A stretch of 64,000 bases of DNA. It comes from Dysidea avara (lineage: Eukaryota; Porifera; Demospongiae; Dictyoceratida; Dysideidae). Location of the stretch: assembly GCF_963678975.1 (NCBI RefSeq), contig NC_089285.1, positions 8,852,694 through 8,916,693 of the forward strand. Direction: 5' to 3'. The notes under the pieces are model-generated. The model did no database searches, was not told where the DNA came from, and saw only the letters and a list, made by a program, of their open reading frames with translations. The position numbers and the translations under genes are program-made. This document shows positions 1 to 10,439 of this stretch, piece after piece (the first letter of the stretch is position 1; each line of letters begins with the position of its first letter).

Positions 1-880
1 ACAGCCCAGGGGAGTGACCATGAATGCTCTGTAGTGACTTCCCCCTCTGCCCACTAAACTGCATAGCACTAACTGATAGCAATAACAACATTACTTGTAT
101 TTAAGTTAGTCACTTTAGCATAATAGCATGTTATTCTTAGTTACGGATATTTCTGAGATATGGACAGTACTATGTACCAGACTGCCCGGATAAGAGAGGT
201 TCCACTGTACTACTATATAGATATACAGACAAGTACCTATGATTGGCTTTCATGCCAGATTATAGTTACCAGTAGAAGTATAATTGAATTTATCATACAA
301 ACAACTCTTGTGACTACTTCCTAAACAGAAATATGCCATGCACTGGAAGTTAGGCTTTTCTTATGCTTCAGCTGGATACTTTGAGACACACCCAAACCCA
401 GATCTACTCTTTTCATGAGAAAGGTTTACCAACCGCAAAGCGGCAACAAACGCTTATACAGAAACGTATTGAGAGTGGCATAATTTACTGTTAAAAGGGG
501 GGTAGCAACAATCTGGCAAATCAATAGGCTGACACCAGATGATTCTAATTCGTGTATCTAAGAGATAGCAAGAGGTAGTCACTACCAATAGTCTTGTAGA
601 ACCATTTGCTACCGGGATCAAAATCAAATCAAGCGATCAAGAGTTAAATTTGCACTGAATCAAGCGATCAAGACGCCCTAGAAAGCTGTTGTGATCGACG
701 AAGGAAGGTTCGAAACTAGGAGGAACTGACTTGGATTGACTCGTCTAGTAGCGATACAGCTCGAGGTCGCGAAGCACGCACACACACCATGACAGATTAA
801 CTACCAATTATATGAATACAATCAAGTCACGTGCCTATTTACTTATACATTACGTCAGCTATGTTTACGTAAGTACTAAA
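1..880. other. Non-coding left flank
   Basis: No open frame with a recognisable protein is visible. A short piece at about 172-205 (complement begins AGTGGAACCTCTCTTATCCG) resembles pogo/Tc1-type terminal repeats that begin CAGTGGAACCTC. A related fragment lies at about 25537-25556. Positions 480-800 should hold any 3' LTR of the minus-strand retrotransposon that follows, but no LTR can be proved because the 5' half of that element is missing and there is no second LTR to compare. Confidence 0.5.
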
Positions 881-882
881 TG

Positions 883-1191
883 TTATTCTACATCCTCCGT
901 GGGGCAGCGTAGTATTTCAGTCCATTTACTGATCTTCTTCAAAGCCTTAGTAGTAGTAGTTCTCTTCTCACGAGTTGGTGCAGGAGGAGGATCAGCAGCA
1001 ACATTACTGGCTGATGTGTCTTCAGATTCCCGGACTGTATGTGTATCTTGTATGATATCATTAACATTGTCAGCAACTTCGAGAGGATACAGTTTGACAA
1101 TTGGTCTGGTTGTTCCATAGTTAGCTGTTTTTATCAGAGCTGAGCGAATTAAACCATCATTGTCTTTGACCAATTCTTCTATCACAGCCAA
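883..1191 (-). pseudogene. BEL/Pao pol C-terminal tail (DUF5641-like)
   Basis: The 102-codon frame begins VIEELVKDNDGLIRSALIK and contains TRPIVKLYPLEV, the usual ending of BEL/Pao integrases, where a small beta domain closes with a T-R-P-x-x-K-L-x-P-L-E motif. It is separated from the upstream segment by a stop and frame change at 1192-1197. The rest of the frame (ending near 883) is low complexity, rich in Ser, Ala and Pro with a basic stretch, and may be the element's native C-terminus. Confidence 0.75.
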
Positions 1192-1194
1192 CTT

Positions 1195-2141
1195 CTAGTT
1201 TAAACTTGGTGTGTCATCGTGTACACCTACAATGTCTCCTTTCTTTATAGATTGTTTATTAGCTCCATTGATTTTGTAGAATTCTCTAAGTGCTGTCAAG
1301 TATGCTTTCCTCCATCGTGACCCAAATCTCTGTATTAACTGTGAATTTTTGTCTACTACCCTTCTTATGTCCACATTACTAAGGTAAGTGGGATCATTAA
1401 GTTCATCTAGATCATCAAGTGTGTGGAGATCGGACTGAATTCTTCCATATATCAAATGGGTAGGAGTGAGTGGCTCAGGATCAGAAATGTCAGAAAACAC
1501 ATATGTAAGAGATTTATCATTGAGCATAGCCTCAATCTCAGTGATAATTGTCTCGAGCTTCTGTTGTGACACAAATGCTCTACCAAGGGTCTTCTTAACT
1601 GCTTGTTTAGTCAAACCTATTAACCTCTCCCAAAATCCCCATACCATGACACTTGCTTTGGAATGAAATGCCAAGTGACATGTTGTCATCCTAAAGCTTC
1701 TTTGAGAACATCTGAATCAAATAGCTTCCGTATTTCCTCCACAGCAGCCAGGTATGTGGAGGCACTGTCTGATATCATGTGACTGGGTAGTGACTTACGA
1801 CTTGCAAATCTTCAAAAGGCAAGTAGAAAGCTATCAACAGTGAGATCTGAAACAACTTCAAGATGAACTCCTCTGGTGCAAGCACAGGTAAATAAAGAAA
1901 TATACACTTTCTTTTCTCTGCTTGGTTCTTTGACATATAATGCACCAGTGAAATCAACACCTGTCACTTCAAAGGGTTTGGATTCACTAACACGCACTTT
2001 GGGTAGTGGTGGAGGATTAGGTGCTTTGTATGGCTTTCCCATGAGTTTGTTGCAAATAACACACTGCCCTAGTTGCTTTCGCACACATTGATGTATGGTT
2101 GGAATCCAATATACTTGCCGTAAAGCAGTCAGTGTTGCCAA
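1195..2141 (-). pseudogene. BEL/Pao integrase, interrupted
   Basis: 2141-1812 encodes the zinc-binding end (C-x2-C in CVICNKL) and the first catalytic aspartate in VTGVDFTGA. The frame then meets a TGA at the position of a likely arginine codon and continues with the second aspartate (MISDSAST). A frame change near 1690 leads into 1689-1195, which carries the third acidic residue in WGFWERLIG and LTPTHLIYGR, the start of the DUF5641-like tail. The D, D and E sites are still present, but the stop and frameshift make the copy inactive. Confidence 0.87.
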
Positions 2142-2675
2142 TTCCTTCGTGATGTAATTTGGTATGGGTACTCTGGATTACAAAGGCTGTAAAATGATAC
2201 TTGGGAGGAAGAAGATAAGGGAACTTGGTTGATTCATTAACAAGAGCATTATGAATTTTGCCGCCACATCTGTCCTAGTCAAGAAATAATCTGAGTTGTT
2301 TGACTAAAGTGGGACATGCACTGTGTCTCTGTGATCTCTTGTTTGTAGGATGACTTCTGGCTACTAGAAATCCAAAGTTTCTCAGCAGCATTCAGTTCAG
2401 AAAGAAACAATGGACCAACTAGTCTGGGTTGACGCTTCAAGGCACTGTTGATAATCTCATTACATATGAGGTAACAGCTAGCAACTTATTGATCATACTG
2501 TAACAAGATATATCTATGATATTATGGATATCTGGTATATTCTGACCACTCTCCTGATTTACAGGTGTTACTGTATCATCTGTGTCTGGACTGTCAGAGA
2601 GCTGTAGATGTAAAATATTAGTAAGTAACCATGTTGGCCAGGAAGATTCTGAGGGTAGCCATGAGGTCCTTGAGA

Positions 2676-3329
2676 TCACAACTGTGATGATAGTAATTGA
2701 TCAGTTGAGATACCTCTGGTTAGAAGATCTGCTGGGTTATCATTAGACGGTGTAAATGACCACATGTTCGGTGGGAAGGAATCAATGATTTCTGAAATTC
2801 TGTTTGCTATGAAGGGTTCGGTAGTGTTGTGTTTGTAGATCCAGTGAAGCACGATTTGACTGTCAGACCACAAATGTACACTGATGGATGAAAGCTTGTA
2901 AATCAAATCTGATCTGACAAATTGAGCTAGGCTTATTGCCATCACAGCTGCCATTAGTTCCAACTTTGGTAAAGTAAGAGTTTTGACAGGAGCAACTCGA
3001 CTCTTTGACATGACCAAGGAGATCTGATGATTCTTACAGAGGTAGACTACTGCACCGTAGGCTTTGGTGCTTGCATCACAAAATACATAAATATTATCAG
3101 CCTTAATGCTTGTGTTAGATGGTCTGAAATGAACTCGTGGAATTGTGATGTTTGGCAACTCAAGTGGGTTAGACAGTATGGTAAGCCACTTGTCTTTGTA
3201 GTGATTGGGGAGTGGCTCATCCCAAGGTAGCTTGTCTTGCCAAATTTCTTGCAGTAAAATCTTTGCTCTGATCGTTACTGGTGTTGTCCATCCTAGTGGG
3301 TCATAGAAATGAGAGGAGTACTGTAACAC
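2676..3329 (-). pseudogene. BEL/Pao RNase H region (A17-type pol)
   Basis: A 217-codon open frame starts with the connection motif SSHFYDPLGW typical of Pao-family pol. It contains an RNase H-like domain with acidic residues in VFCDAST, LPKLELMAA, LWSDSQIVLHW and NPADLLTRG, matching the D-E-D-D arrangement. In the living element this would degrade RNA in RNA/DNA hybrids during reverse transcription. This is the best-preserved part of the element. The next frame (2679-2437) is a poorly conserved linker before the integrase. Confidence 0.88.
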
Positions 3330-3332
3330 ATT

Positions 3333-4032
3333 TCATTTGGTAATCAGTACAGAGTTGATGGACGGGAAGCTCTTTGACACAAGTGACAATGCGTCTGTTG
3401 CTGTGTTCCAGCGTAAGCCTAGAATGGTGACTGTGGAGTTTGGGTCAATTGTGTTGTCATCAAAGGTGATCTTTTGTAGAGAGGGGCTGTTAGATGCCCA
3501 TGAACGTATATTGAACTTTGCCTGACCCATGATGGCCCTTGCTTGAGTGTAGTAGTCTATCACACTGTCTTTTGTGTTGCAACCAGATAAGAGATTGTCT
3601 ACATAAATATTTCTTTCTATGTCAGTGGCAACATCTGATTGAAATTTGCTAAGATGGATTTTGATAGTGGTATTCAACATGAATGGTGAACTAACTGTGC
3701 CGTGCCGAAAGGGACCACTGCAAATCTGTATATCTGGAATTCACTGTTAGGTTCTTGTGGCTTTGATGGCCAGAGAAATCGTGTGTAGTCTCTATCTGAC
3801 TCGTGGAGTTTCACATGCAGAAAAGCCTTCTCAATGTCAGTAGCAAAGGCATATGGGTGGTACAAAATCTCAACAGAAGAGCACATAGATCATTAAGAAA
3901 TGGAGGTACAACTGTTAGGCAATCATTTAAGCTGGCACTGTTGTTACTCTCATGACAGCTACAATCATACACAATCCTTATAGGTGTAGTGGGTGAGTTC
4001 TTCTTGACAGGGTGGTGTGGTAGATGGTGCAC
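3333..4032 (-). pseudogene. BEL/Pao reverse transcriptase, broken
   Basis: Three overlapping frames (4032-3811, 3886-3674, 3680-3333) carry successive parts of a BEL/Pao reverse transcriptase: an N-terminal IRIVYDCS stretch, the aspartate block FATDIEKAFLHV followed by TRFLW, and the polymerase box YVDNLLSG (the usual YVDD is YVDN here). At least two frameshifts separate the pieces, so no continuous enzyme can be made. The domain would copy element RNA into DNA in the cytoplasm. It runs straight into the RNase H segment at 3329. Confidence 0.85.
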
Positions 4033-4129
4033 ATGATTCAGTTTTGTAGAATTGTTAACTCTTTCAATGAATCAATATTTTATCAGTACATGTACTAATT
4101 ATATATATAATACATATATTTATTACAGA

Positions 4130-5830
4130 AATCTCCATGGTGGTTTCTTTTTAACTGAACACTCTCAAGGTGACTTCTTCTAGATGCTCTCTCTACAGGG
4201 TGAATTATTTGTAGTTGAATGATCTACAATGTAACTTCTTCTAGCTCATCTCTCTACAGGGTGATTTGTTTGCAGCTGAGCTCTTTACAGAATGGTTTCT
4301 TTGTAGCTGAACTCTCTACAAGGTAACTTCTTCTAACTGATCTTTCTACAGGGCAATTTGTTTGTGGCTGAATTTTCTACAGGGTGATTTCTTTGCAGCT
4401 GAACTCTCTACATGGTGGCTTCTTTGTAGCTGAACTCTCTACAAGGTAATTTCTTCTAGCTGATCTCTCTACAGGGAGATTTGTTTGTAGCTGAATTCTG
4501 TTCAGGTGATTTGTTTGCAGCTGAGCTCTTTACAGAATGGTTTCTTTGTAGCTAAACTCTCTACAAGGTAACTTTTCTAGCTTATGTCTCTACAAGGTCT
4601 CTAGTTTGTAGCTGAACTCTCTACATGGTGGTTTCTTTGTAACTGAACTTTCTACAAGGTGACTTCTTCTAACTGATCTTTCTACAGGGTGATTTGTTTG
4701 TAGCTGAACTCTCTACAAGGTAACTTCTTCTAGTTGATCTCTCTACAGGGAGATTTGTTTGTGGCTGAACTCTCTACAGGTGATTTGTTTGAAGCTGAAC
4801 TCTCTAAATGATGTTTTCTTTGTAGCTGAACTCTCTACAAGGTAACTTCTTCTAGCTAATCTCTCTACAGGGTGATTTGTTTGTAGCTGAACTATCTACA
4901 AGATAACTTCTTCTAGCTGATCTCTCTACAGGGTGATTTGTTTGCAGCTGAGCTCTTTACAGAATGGTTTCTTTGTAGCTGAACTCTCTACAAGGTAACT
5001 TCTTCTAGCTGATGTCTCTACAGGGTCACTAGTTTGTAGCTGAATTCTCTACATGGTGGTTTCTTTGTAATTGAACTCTCTACAAGGTAACTTCTTCTAG
5101 CTGATCTTTCTACAGGGTGATTTGTTTGTAGCTGAATTCTGTACAGGTGATTTGTTTGCAGCTGAGCTCTTTACAGAATGGTTTCTTTGTAGCTGAACTC
5201 TCTACAATGTAACTTCTTCTAGCTGATGTGTCACTAGTTTGTAGCTGAGCTCTCTACATAGTGGCTTCTTTGTAACTGAACTCTCTACAAGGTGACTTCT
5301 TCTAGCTGATCTTTCTACAGGGTTATTTGTTGAAGCTGAACTCTCTACAAGGAAACTTCTTCTAGCTGATCTCTCTACAGGGAGATTTGTTTGTAGCTGA
5401 ACTCTCTACAGGTGATTTGTTTGCAACTGAACTCTCTACATGATGGTTTCTTTGTAGCTGAACTCTCTACAAGGTAACTTCTTCTAGCTGGTCTCTCTAC
5501 GGGAGATTTGTTTGTAGCTTAACTCTCTACATGATGGTTTCTTTGTAGCTGAACTCTCTGCAAGGTAACTTCTTCTATTGATCTCTGTACAGGACGATTT
5601 GTTTGTAGCTGAACTCTCTACATGGTGGTTTCTTTGTAGCTGAACTCTACAAGGTGATTTCTTCTAGCTGAACTATCTCTTTCCATAGTTGCATGAACTC
5701 CCTACAAGGTAACTTCTTCTAGCTGATCTCTCTACAGGGTGAATTGTTTGTAGCTGATCTCTCTACAGGGTGACTTGTTTGTAGCTGATCTCTATACAGG
5801 TTACTTGTTTCTAGCTGATCTCTTGAATTC
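4130..5830. repeat. Satellite array, left arm (~30-bp unit)
   Basis: Diverged tandem units built on GTAGCTGAACTCTCTACA followed by AGGTAACTTCTTCTA or GGTGATTTGTTT. The spacing from one AGCTGA to the next is 30-31 bp. From length and period there are roughly 55 units. Two or three subtypes alternate (AACTTCTTCTAGCTGAT, GATTTGTTTGTAGCTGA, TGGTTTCTTTGTAGCTGA), suggesting higher-order repeats of two or three units. The array has no coding potential. Confidence 0.93.
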
Positions 5831-5840
5831 TCTTCAGGGT

Positions 5841-7125
5841 GACTGCTCTATTAGAGTATCTCAATCTCGCACTTGCTGCACCAAGTTGGATTTCGTGTTA
5901 TAACTCTGTGGCTTTAAATCTGATTCTTCTACACCATTGATGAGCCTTTCTAAGATGATTACTCCATCTGTACAACAATTTTCAAAGCATTACCCCAAGC
6001 GGTTTATCTGGTAGGCGTGGCAAGCAGTCATTTTTTTATTAGCTAATCTCGATTGCATAAACGTTACACACTGTTGGTTTTTTCGTTGTATCTTCCTGGT
6101 TTTAATCTCGATTTCTTTCAAACCACAAAAGGATTGAGGTTCAATAGTTAACCTATTCACCCACCGATTTTCAGCTTCTTCCCATATGCGGCTTACCCTG
6201 TAGGCGTGAAAACATATTGGTGTTATTGTACTTTGTCGTGATACCATACTGTTCATTTGAATTTCACCTTGTTGGGTACAATTTCAGTCGTATGAATATT
6301 GTCATGTCTGCATAGTGTGTCGTGCGGCCCAAGAAGCCGGCACGCCACACCCGTGAGTATATTGACAGGAAGAACGAAAACGTCATTTTCACACCTTTGT
6401 ATCTCGGCAATCACTTATTTGATTGGAACCAAATTTGCTACACAGTTGCCCGCCAGCCAGGGGAGTCTACATTCCAAATTTGAAGGAAATCGCTCCAGCC
6501 ATTTCCGAGATACGAGCTGCCAAAGTTTCATTTTTTTTTCTTCGTTTTTTTTCTTCTTCGTCTTTTCGCACACTTGCAAAAATTGCTATAACAAGCAAAC
6601 GCGTACTCCGAACGCCTTGAAATTTGGCACACAGAAAGGGAGTCCAACGGCAAATCCTAGCATCAAATTTGGTACAAATCCGATGAATGGTTCAGGAGTT
6701 ATGACCGATTATTCGCGTAAAACAAGATCGATTTGTTGTCACGCCTACAGGGTAAACCGCTTCATGGAATGAGTTGAAAATTGCTATGTAGATGGAGTAA
6801 CCATCGTAGGAGTGCCTTTTGGTGGTTTGAAAGGAATCGAGATAAAGACCACGGAGATATGACACAAAACCCAACCTGTGTCACAATTACACGATCGATT
6901 TTTAGGAATAAAATAGTATTAGTTTTCACGCCTACTAGGCAAACCGCTAAGAGCAATGAGCTGAAAATCGGTGTATAGCTGGAATAATCTTCATAGAAAG
7001 TCCTTGCAGTAGTACAGAAGAATCGAATTACAAACCACTGAGTTATGATTCGAAAGCCAACTCCGTGTAGCAAATGCGAGATCGAGATACTCTAATAGAA
7101 CAGTCACCCTAATAGAGCATTCAGC
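5841..7125. repeat. Inverted-repeat core of the foldback element
   Basis: The left border carries GACTGCTCTATTAGAGTATC and the right border its near-complement (GATACTCTAATAGAACAGTC at 7086-7105). Homology continues inward (GGCGTG next to an AAGCGGTTT-type block on the left, CACGCCTACTAGGCAAACCG on the right). The centre (about 6310-6660) is single-copy and contains CCCAAGAAGCCGG, a T-rich tract and the GAAATTTGGCACAC site that is interrupted in the second copy. Frames here (for example 6299-6772) look fortuitous. Confidence 0.8.
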
Positions 7126-9085
7126 TAATTTATTTACTCCATTATAGAATTTTATTACATCACAAGTTATTTTGTAGGGAGTTCAGCTGCAAACAGTTAA
7201 TCTTATAGACAGTTCAGCAAGAAGACAGTCACCATGTGGAGAGTTAAGCAAATATATCACTATAGAGATTCAGAACATTACAGAACATTACAAGTCACAC
7301 TGAAGAAAGTTCAGCTATAAACAAGTCATGCACCCTGTAGAGAATTCAGCTACAATTAAGTCACTCTCTAGAGAATTCAGCTACACAGAATTCAGCTACA
7401 CACAAGTCACTGTGGAGATAGTTCAGCTACAAACAGATTACCTTTTAGAGTGATCAGCTACAAACAAAACACTTTGCAGAGTGTTCAGCTACAACAAATC
7501 AACCTTTAGAACGATCAGCAATGAACAAATCAACACAAATCTACCTGTAGAGAGATAAGCTAGAAACAAATCACCCTGTAGAGAGTTCAGCTACAAAAAA
7601 TCACCGTGTAGAGACATCAGCTAGAAACTAGACACAATGTAAAGAGTTCAGCTACAAGCAATGACCCTGTAGAGAGTTCAGCTAAAACAAATCAACCTGC
7701 AGAGAGATCAGCTACAAACAAATCACCTTAAATTACCCTGTAGAGAGATCAGCTATAAACAAATCAACCTGCAGAGAGATCAGCTACACACAAATCAACT
7801 TGTAGAGAGATCAGCTACAAACAAATCACCCTGTAGAGAGATCAGCTAGAAACTACAAACAATGTAAGGAGTTCAGCTACAAACAAATCACCCTGTAGAG
7901 AGTTCAGCTAAAACAAATCAACCTGCAGAGAGATCAGCTACAAACAAATCACCTTATAGACAGTTGAGCTACAAACAAATTACCTTGTAGAGAGATCGGC
8001 TACAAATTAATCAACCTGCAGAGAGATCAGCTACACACAAATCAACTTGTAGAGAGATCAGCTACAAACAAATCACCCTGTAGAGAGATCAGCTAGAATC
8101 TAGACACAATGCAAGGAGTTCAGCTACAAGCAAAATCACCCTTTAGTGAGTTCAGCTACAAACAAATCAACCTGCAGTGAGATCACCCACAAAAATGCAC
8201 TTGTACAGAGTTCAGTTACAAACAAATTACCCTGTAGAGAAATCAGGTAGAAGAATTCACCTTGTAGAGAGTTCAGCAACAAAGAAACCACCATGTAGAG
8301 AGTTCAGCTGCAAACAAATCACCCAGTAGAAGGATCAGCTAGAAGAAGTTACCTTGTAGAGAGTTCAGTTACAAAGAAACCATTAGAGAGTTCAACTACA
8401 AAGAAATTACCCCGTAGAGAGTTCAGCTAGAAGAAGTCACCTTGTAAAGAGTTTAGCTACAAAGAAACCATCATGTACAGAGTTCAGCAACAAAGAAACC
8501 ACCATGTAGCGTGTTTAGCTGCAAAAAAAATCACCTGTAGAGAGTTCAGCTAGAAACAAATCACCCTGTAGAGAGATCAGCTAGAAGAGGTCACCTTGTA
8601 GAGAGTTCAGCTACAAAGAAACCACCACATAAAGAGTTCAGCTGCAAATAAATCACTTGTAGAGAGTTCAGCTACAAATAAATTCCCCTGTAGAGGGATC
8701 AGCTAGAAGAAGTCACCTTGTAGAGAGTTCAGTTACAAACAAATCACCCTGTAGAGAGATCAGCTAGAAGAAGTTACCTTGTAGATAGTTCAGCTACAAC
8801 AATTCACCCTGTAGAAAGATCAGCTAGAAGAAGTCACCTTGTAGGGTGTTCAGTTACAAAGAAACCATCATGTAGAGAGTTCAGCTGCAAACAAATCACT
8901 CTGTAGAGAGTTCAGCTACAAAGAAACCGCCATGTAGAGAGTTCAGCCTCAAACAAACCACCTTGTAGAGAATTCAACTACAACAAATCACCCTGTAGAG
9001 AAGAAGTTACCTTGTAGAGAGTTTAGCTACAAAGAAACCACCATGTAAGGAGTTCAGCTACAAAGAAACCACCATGTAGAGAGTT
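7110..9085. repeat. Satellite array, right arm (inverted)
   Basis: This is the same ~30-bp satellite as the left arm, read as its reverse complement: TGTAGAGAGTTCAGCTACAA followed by ACAAATCACC or AGAAACCACCA. Roughly 65 units fit the length. The units nearest the core (7110-7560) are the most degenerate, and those between 7560 and 9085 are more homogeneous, as expected if unequal exchange homogenises the array from its outer part. Confidence 0.93.
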
Positions 9086-9227
9086 TAAATATCCTGTGGG
9101 GAATAATGGGCATGTAATAAATATATGTATTTCTTCCTGTGGTAAAGAAAAAAACACATGGGTTAAAAAAGTCTCAAAGCCAGCCATAGGCCGGCTTTGC
9201 AGTATACAAATACAAAAAGAAGTGATG

Positions 9228-9550
9228 TCTAATCAAAAACAGCCAAGCTGTAAAAAAAGGTGCGGCCCCCAAAAAGGCCATGGTGAAAAAAGATGTGAAA
9301 TCCAAGGTGGCGGCCAAGAAATGGCTGTGATGGTAGGTTAATGGTTACATTTTAATAACGACAATTCAGGTGAATTTTGTGCCACTTGGTCTTGGCACCA
9401 AATTCACCTGAATCGTCATTATTAAAATGTAACCATTAACCTACCATCACAGCCATTTCTTGGCCGCCACCTTGGATTTCACATCTTTTTTCACCATGGC
9501 CTTTTTGGGGGCCGCACCTTTTTTTTACAGCTTGGCTGTTTTTGATTAGA
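9228..9550. repeat. Near-perfect palindromic MITE
   Basis: Arms of about 160 bp are almost perfect reverse complements and meet near 9389. The outer ends are TCTAATCAAAAACAGCCAAG and its complement. The centre contains GTGCCACTTGGTCTTGGCAC. Such a hairpin is typical of a recently transposed foldback MITE. Target-site duplication is not clear. Because the arms mirror each other, the same peptide is read on both strands (9096-9341 plus, 9436-9624 minus), which shows those frames are not genes. Confidence 0.88.
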
Positions 9551-9690
9551 TTATATATATCAAGACACACGGTAGTGTGTCGTGCGGCCCAAGAAGGGGT
9601 TTTACTCTTTTCACCACCTTTCATAACCCTTACGTAATATTAAGCTGAAAAGCATCCAGACTTCCTACTGTAGTTGTTGCTCTCTCTCTT

Positions 9691-9833
9691 CGACTTTAGG
9701 GCACGAATCTAGTAATTGCCACGAGTAGTCGACTTTAGGGGATGCGTCCAGTAGTTGCCGCGAATAGTAGACTTTAGGGGAAGCATCCAGTAGTTGCCAC
9801 GAGTAGTAGACTTTAGGGGAAGCATCTAGTAGT
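9691..9833 (+). repeat. 39-bp minisatellite, four units
   Basis: Four head-to-tail copies start with CGACTTTAGGG or AGACTTTAGGGG at 9691, 9730, 9769 and 9808, each continuing AAGCATCCAGTAGTTGCCAC with small changes. The array lies inside the 522-bp TIR element. Confidence 0.9.
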
Positions 9834-9960
9834 GTTAGCGTTAGGGTTAGAGTTCAGCTTTGGTTTCTTCTTCACCTTTAGGGTTAGGTTCTTCTTACTA
9901 TATACAGCTTATTTCGTTAGTCACATTTATAAGATACAAAAGAAGAGGATGAAGTGAGCT

Positions 9961-10030
9961 AGCAGCGGTAGCATAATCGGTAGCACACTGGCCTATCACA
10001 CTGGGATCCTGGGTTCGATCCCCCTTCAAT
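9961..10030 (+). repeat. tRNA-like segment (SINE-type promoter)
   Basis: TAGCATAATCGG (9969-9980) resembles an RNA polymerase III A box, and GGTTCGATCCC (10012-10022) is a perfect B box 43 bp downstream, followed by CTTCAATACTTGACC and a T-run. The anticodon and acceptor stems do not pair well, so this is a tRNA-derived segment rather than a working tRNA gene. Its position inside a TIR element suggests capture of a SINE, or a SINE inserted first and later carried along. Confidence 0.6.
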
Positions 10031-10439
10031 ACTTGACCTTTTTTTTTGCCTTTTTGGTTCACCGTTTTTTGTCTAAGTTCTGTAGGGTTATGAAATAGGG
10101 TGAAAAGAGTGATACCCGCCCAAGAAGCCGGCGCACCACACCGTGAGTATATGTACAGGAAGAAAGTAAACGTGATTTTCACACCTTTGTAGCTCCGTGA
10201 TTCCTTATCCGATTGAAACCAAAGTTGCTACAGAAGTGCCGGCTAGGTAGGGGAGTCCACATTCCAAATCTGAAAAAAATCGCTTCATCCATTTCCGAGA
10301 TACGATCGTCCAAAGTTTGGGTTTTTTTTTCTTCGTTTTTTCTTCTACTTCTTTTCGCACACTTTGCAAAATCCGCCATAAAACACGAATCCATGCTCCA
10401 ATCGGGCTGAAATTTGGCACACTTAAGGTGGCGGTCAAG

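Larger units (their letters stand above)
883..4040 (-). mobile_element. Truncated BEL/Pao LTR retrotransposon (pol only)
   Basis: Reading the minus strand from 4032 down, fragments appear in the pol order of BEL/Pao elements: reverse transcriptase, RNase H, zinc-binding integrase, integrase core and a C-terminal DUF5641-like domain. No gag, protease, primer-binding site or 5' LTR is visible. Homology stops near 4040-4060, just before the satellite array, so the element is 5'-truncated. The frame changes several times and the integrase has an in-frame stop, so this is a dead copy. Family assignment is from remembered motifs and is strong because five consecutive domains agree. Confidence 0.9.
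4090..9090. repeat. Giant foldback element with satellite arms
   Basis: Two arrays of the same ~30-bp satellite lie in opposite orientations on either side of a core (5841-7125) whose own ends are inverted repeats. The region therefore forms a ~5-kb palindrome whose arms are mostly tandem repeats. No open frame resembles a protein. A second, one-armed copy exists at 9551-22535 (interrupted). Target-site duplications could not be recognised at the outer edges, where the arrays fade into unique sequence. The class is unknown; a non-autonomous DNA transposon of foldback type is the best description. Confidence 0.8.
9597..10118. mobile_element. TIR element with tRNA-like segment, 9-bp TSD
   Basis: It is flanked by the direct repeat CCCAAGAAG (9588-9596 and 10119-10127), and the empty site is seen intact in the first foldback copy at about 6320. 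The ends are inverted: GGGTTTTACTCTTTTCACC on the left, and the right end read backwards CGGGTATCACTCTTTTCACC, both followed by a CATAACCCT block. A 9-bp duplication fits MULE-type elements, though 8 bp (hAT) cannot be excluded. The inside has a 39-bp minisatellite, telomere-like TTAGGGTTAG runs and a tRNA-like segment. It has no coding capacity and is non-autonomous. Confidence 0.85.

Noticed and set aside
4130..9085. CRISPR-like arrays
   Set aside because: Units are head-to-tail satellite repeats without unique spacers, in a eukaryotic context.
9096..9624. Frames giving the same basic peptide (GHGEKRCEIQGGGQEMAVM) on both strands
   Set aside because: They are mirror images created by the near-perfect palindrome at 9228-9550, not genes.
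9836..9892. Internal telomere (TTAGGG-like words)
   Set aside because: Only scattered GTTAGGGTTAG words occur, within a small transposon; there is no telomeric array.
9961..10030. A functional tRNA gene
   Set aside because: The B box is perfect, but the acceptor and anticodon stems do not pair, and it sits inside a non-autonomous element.
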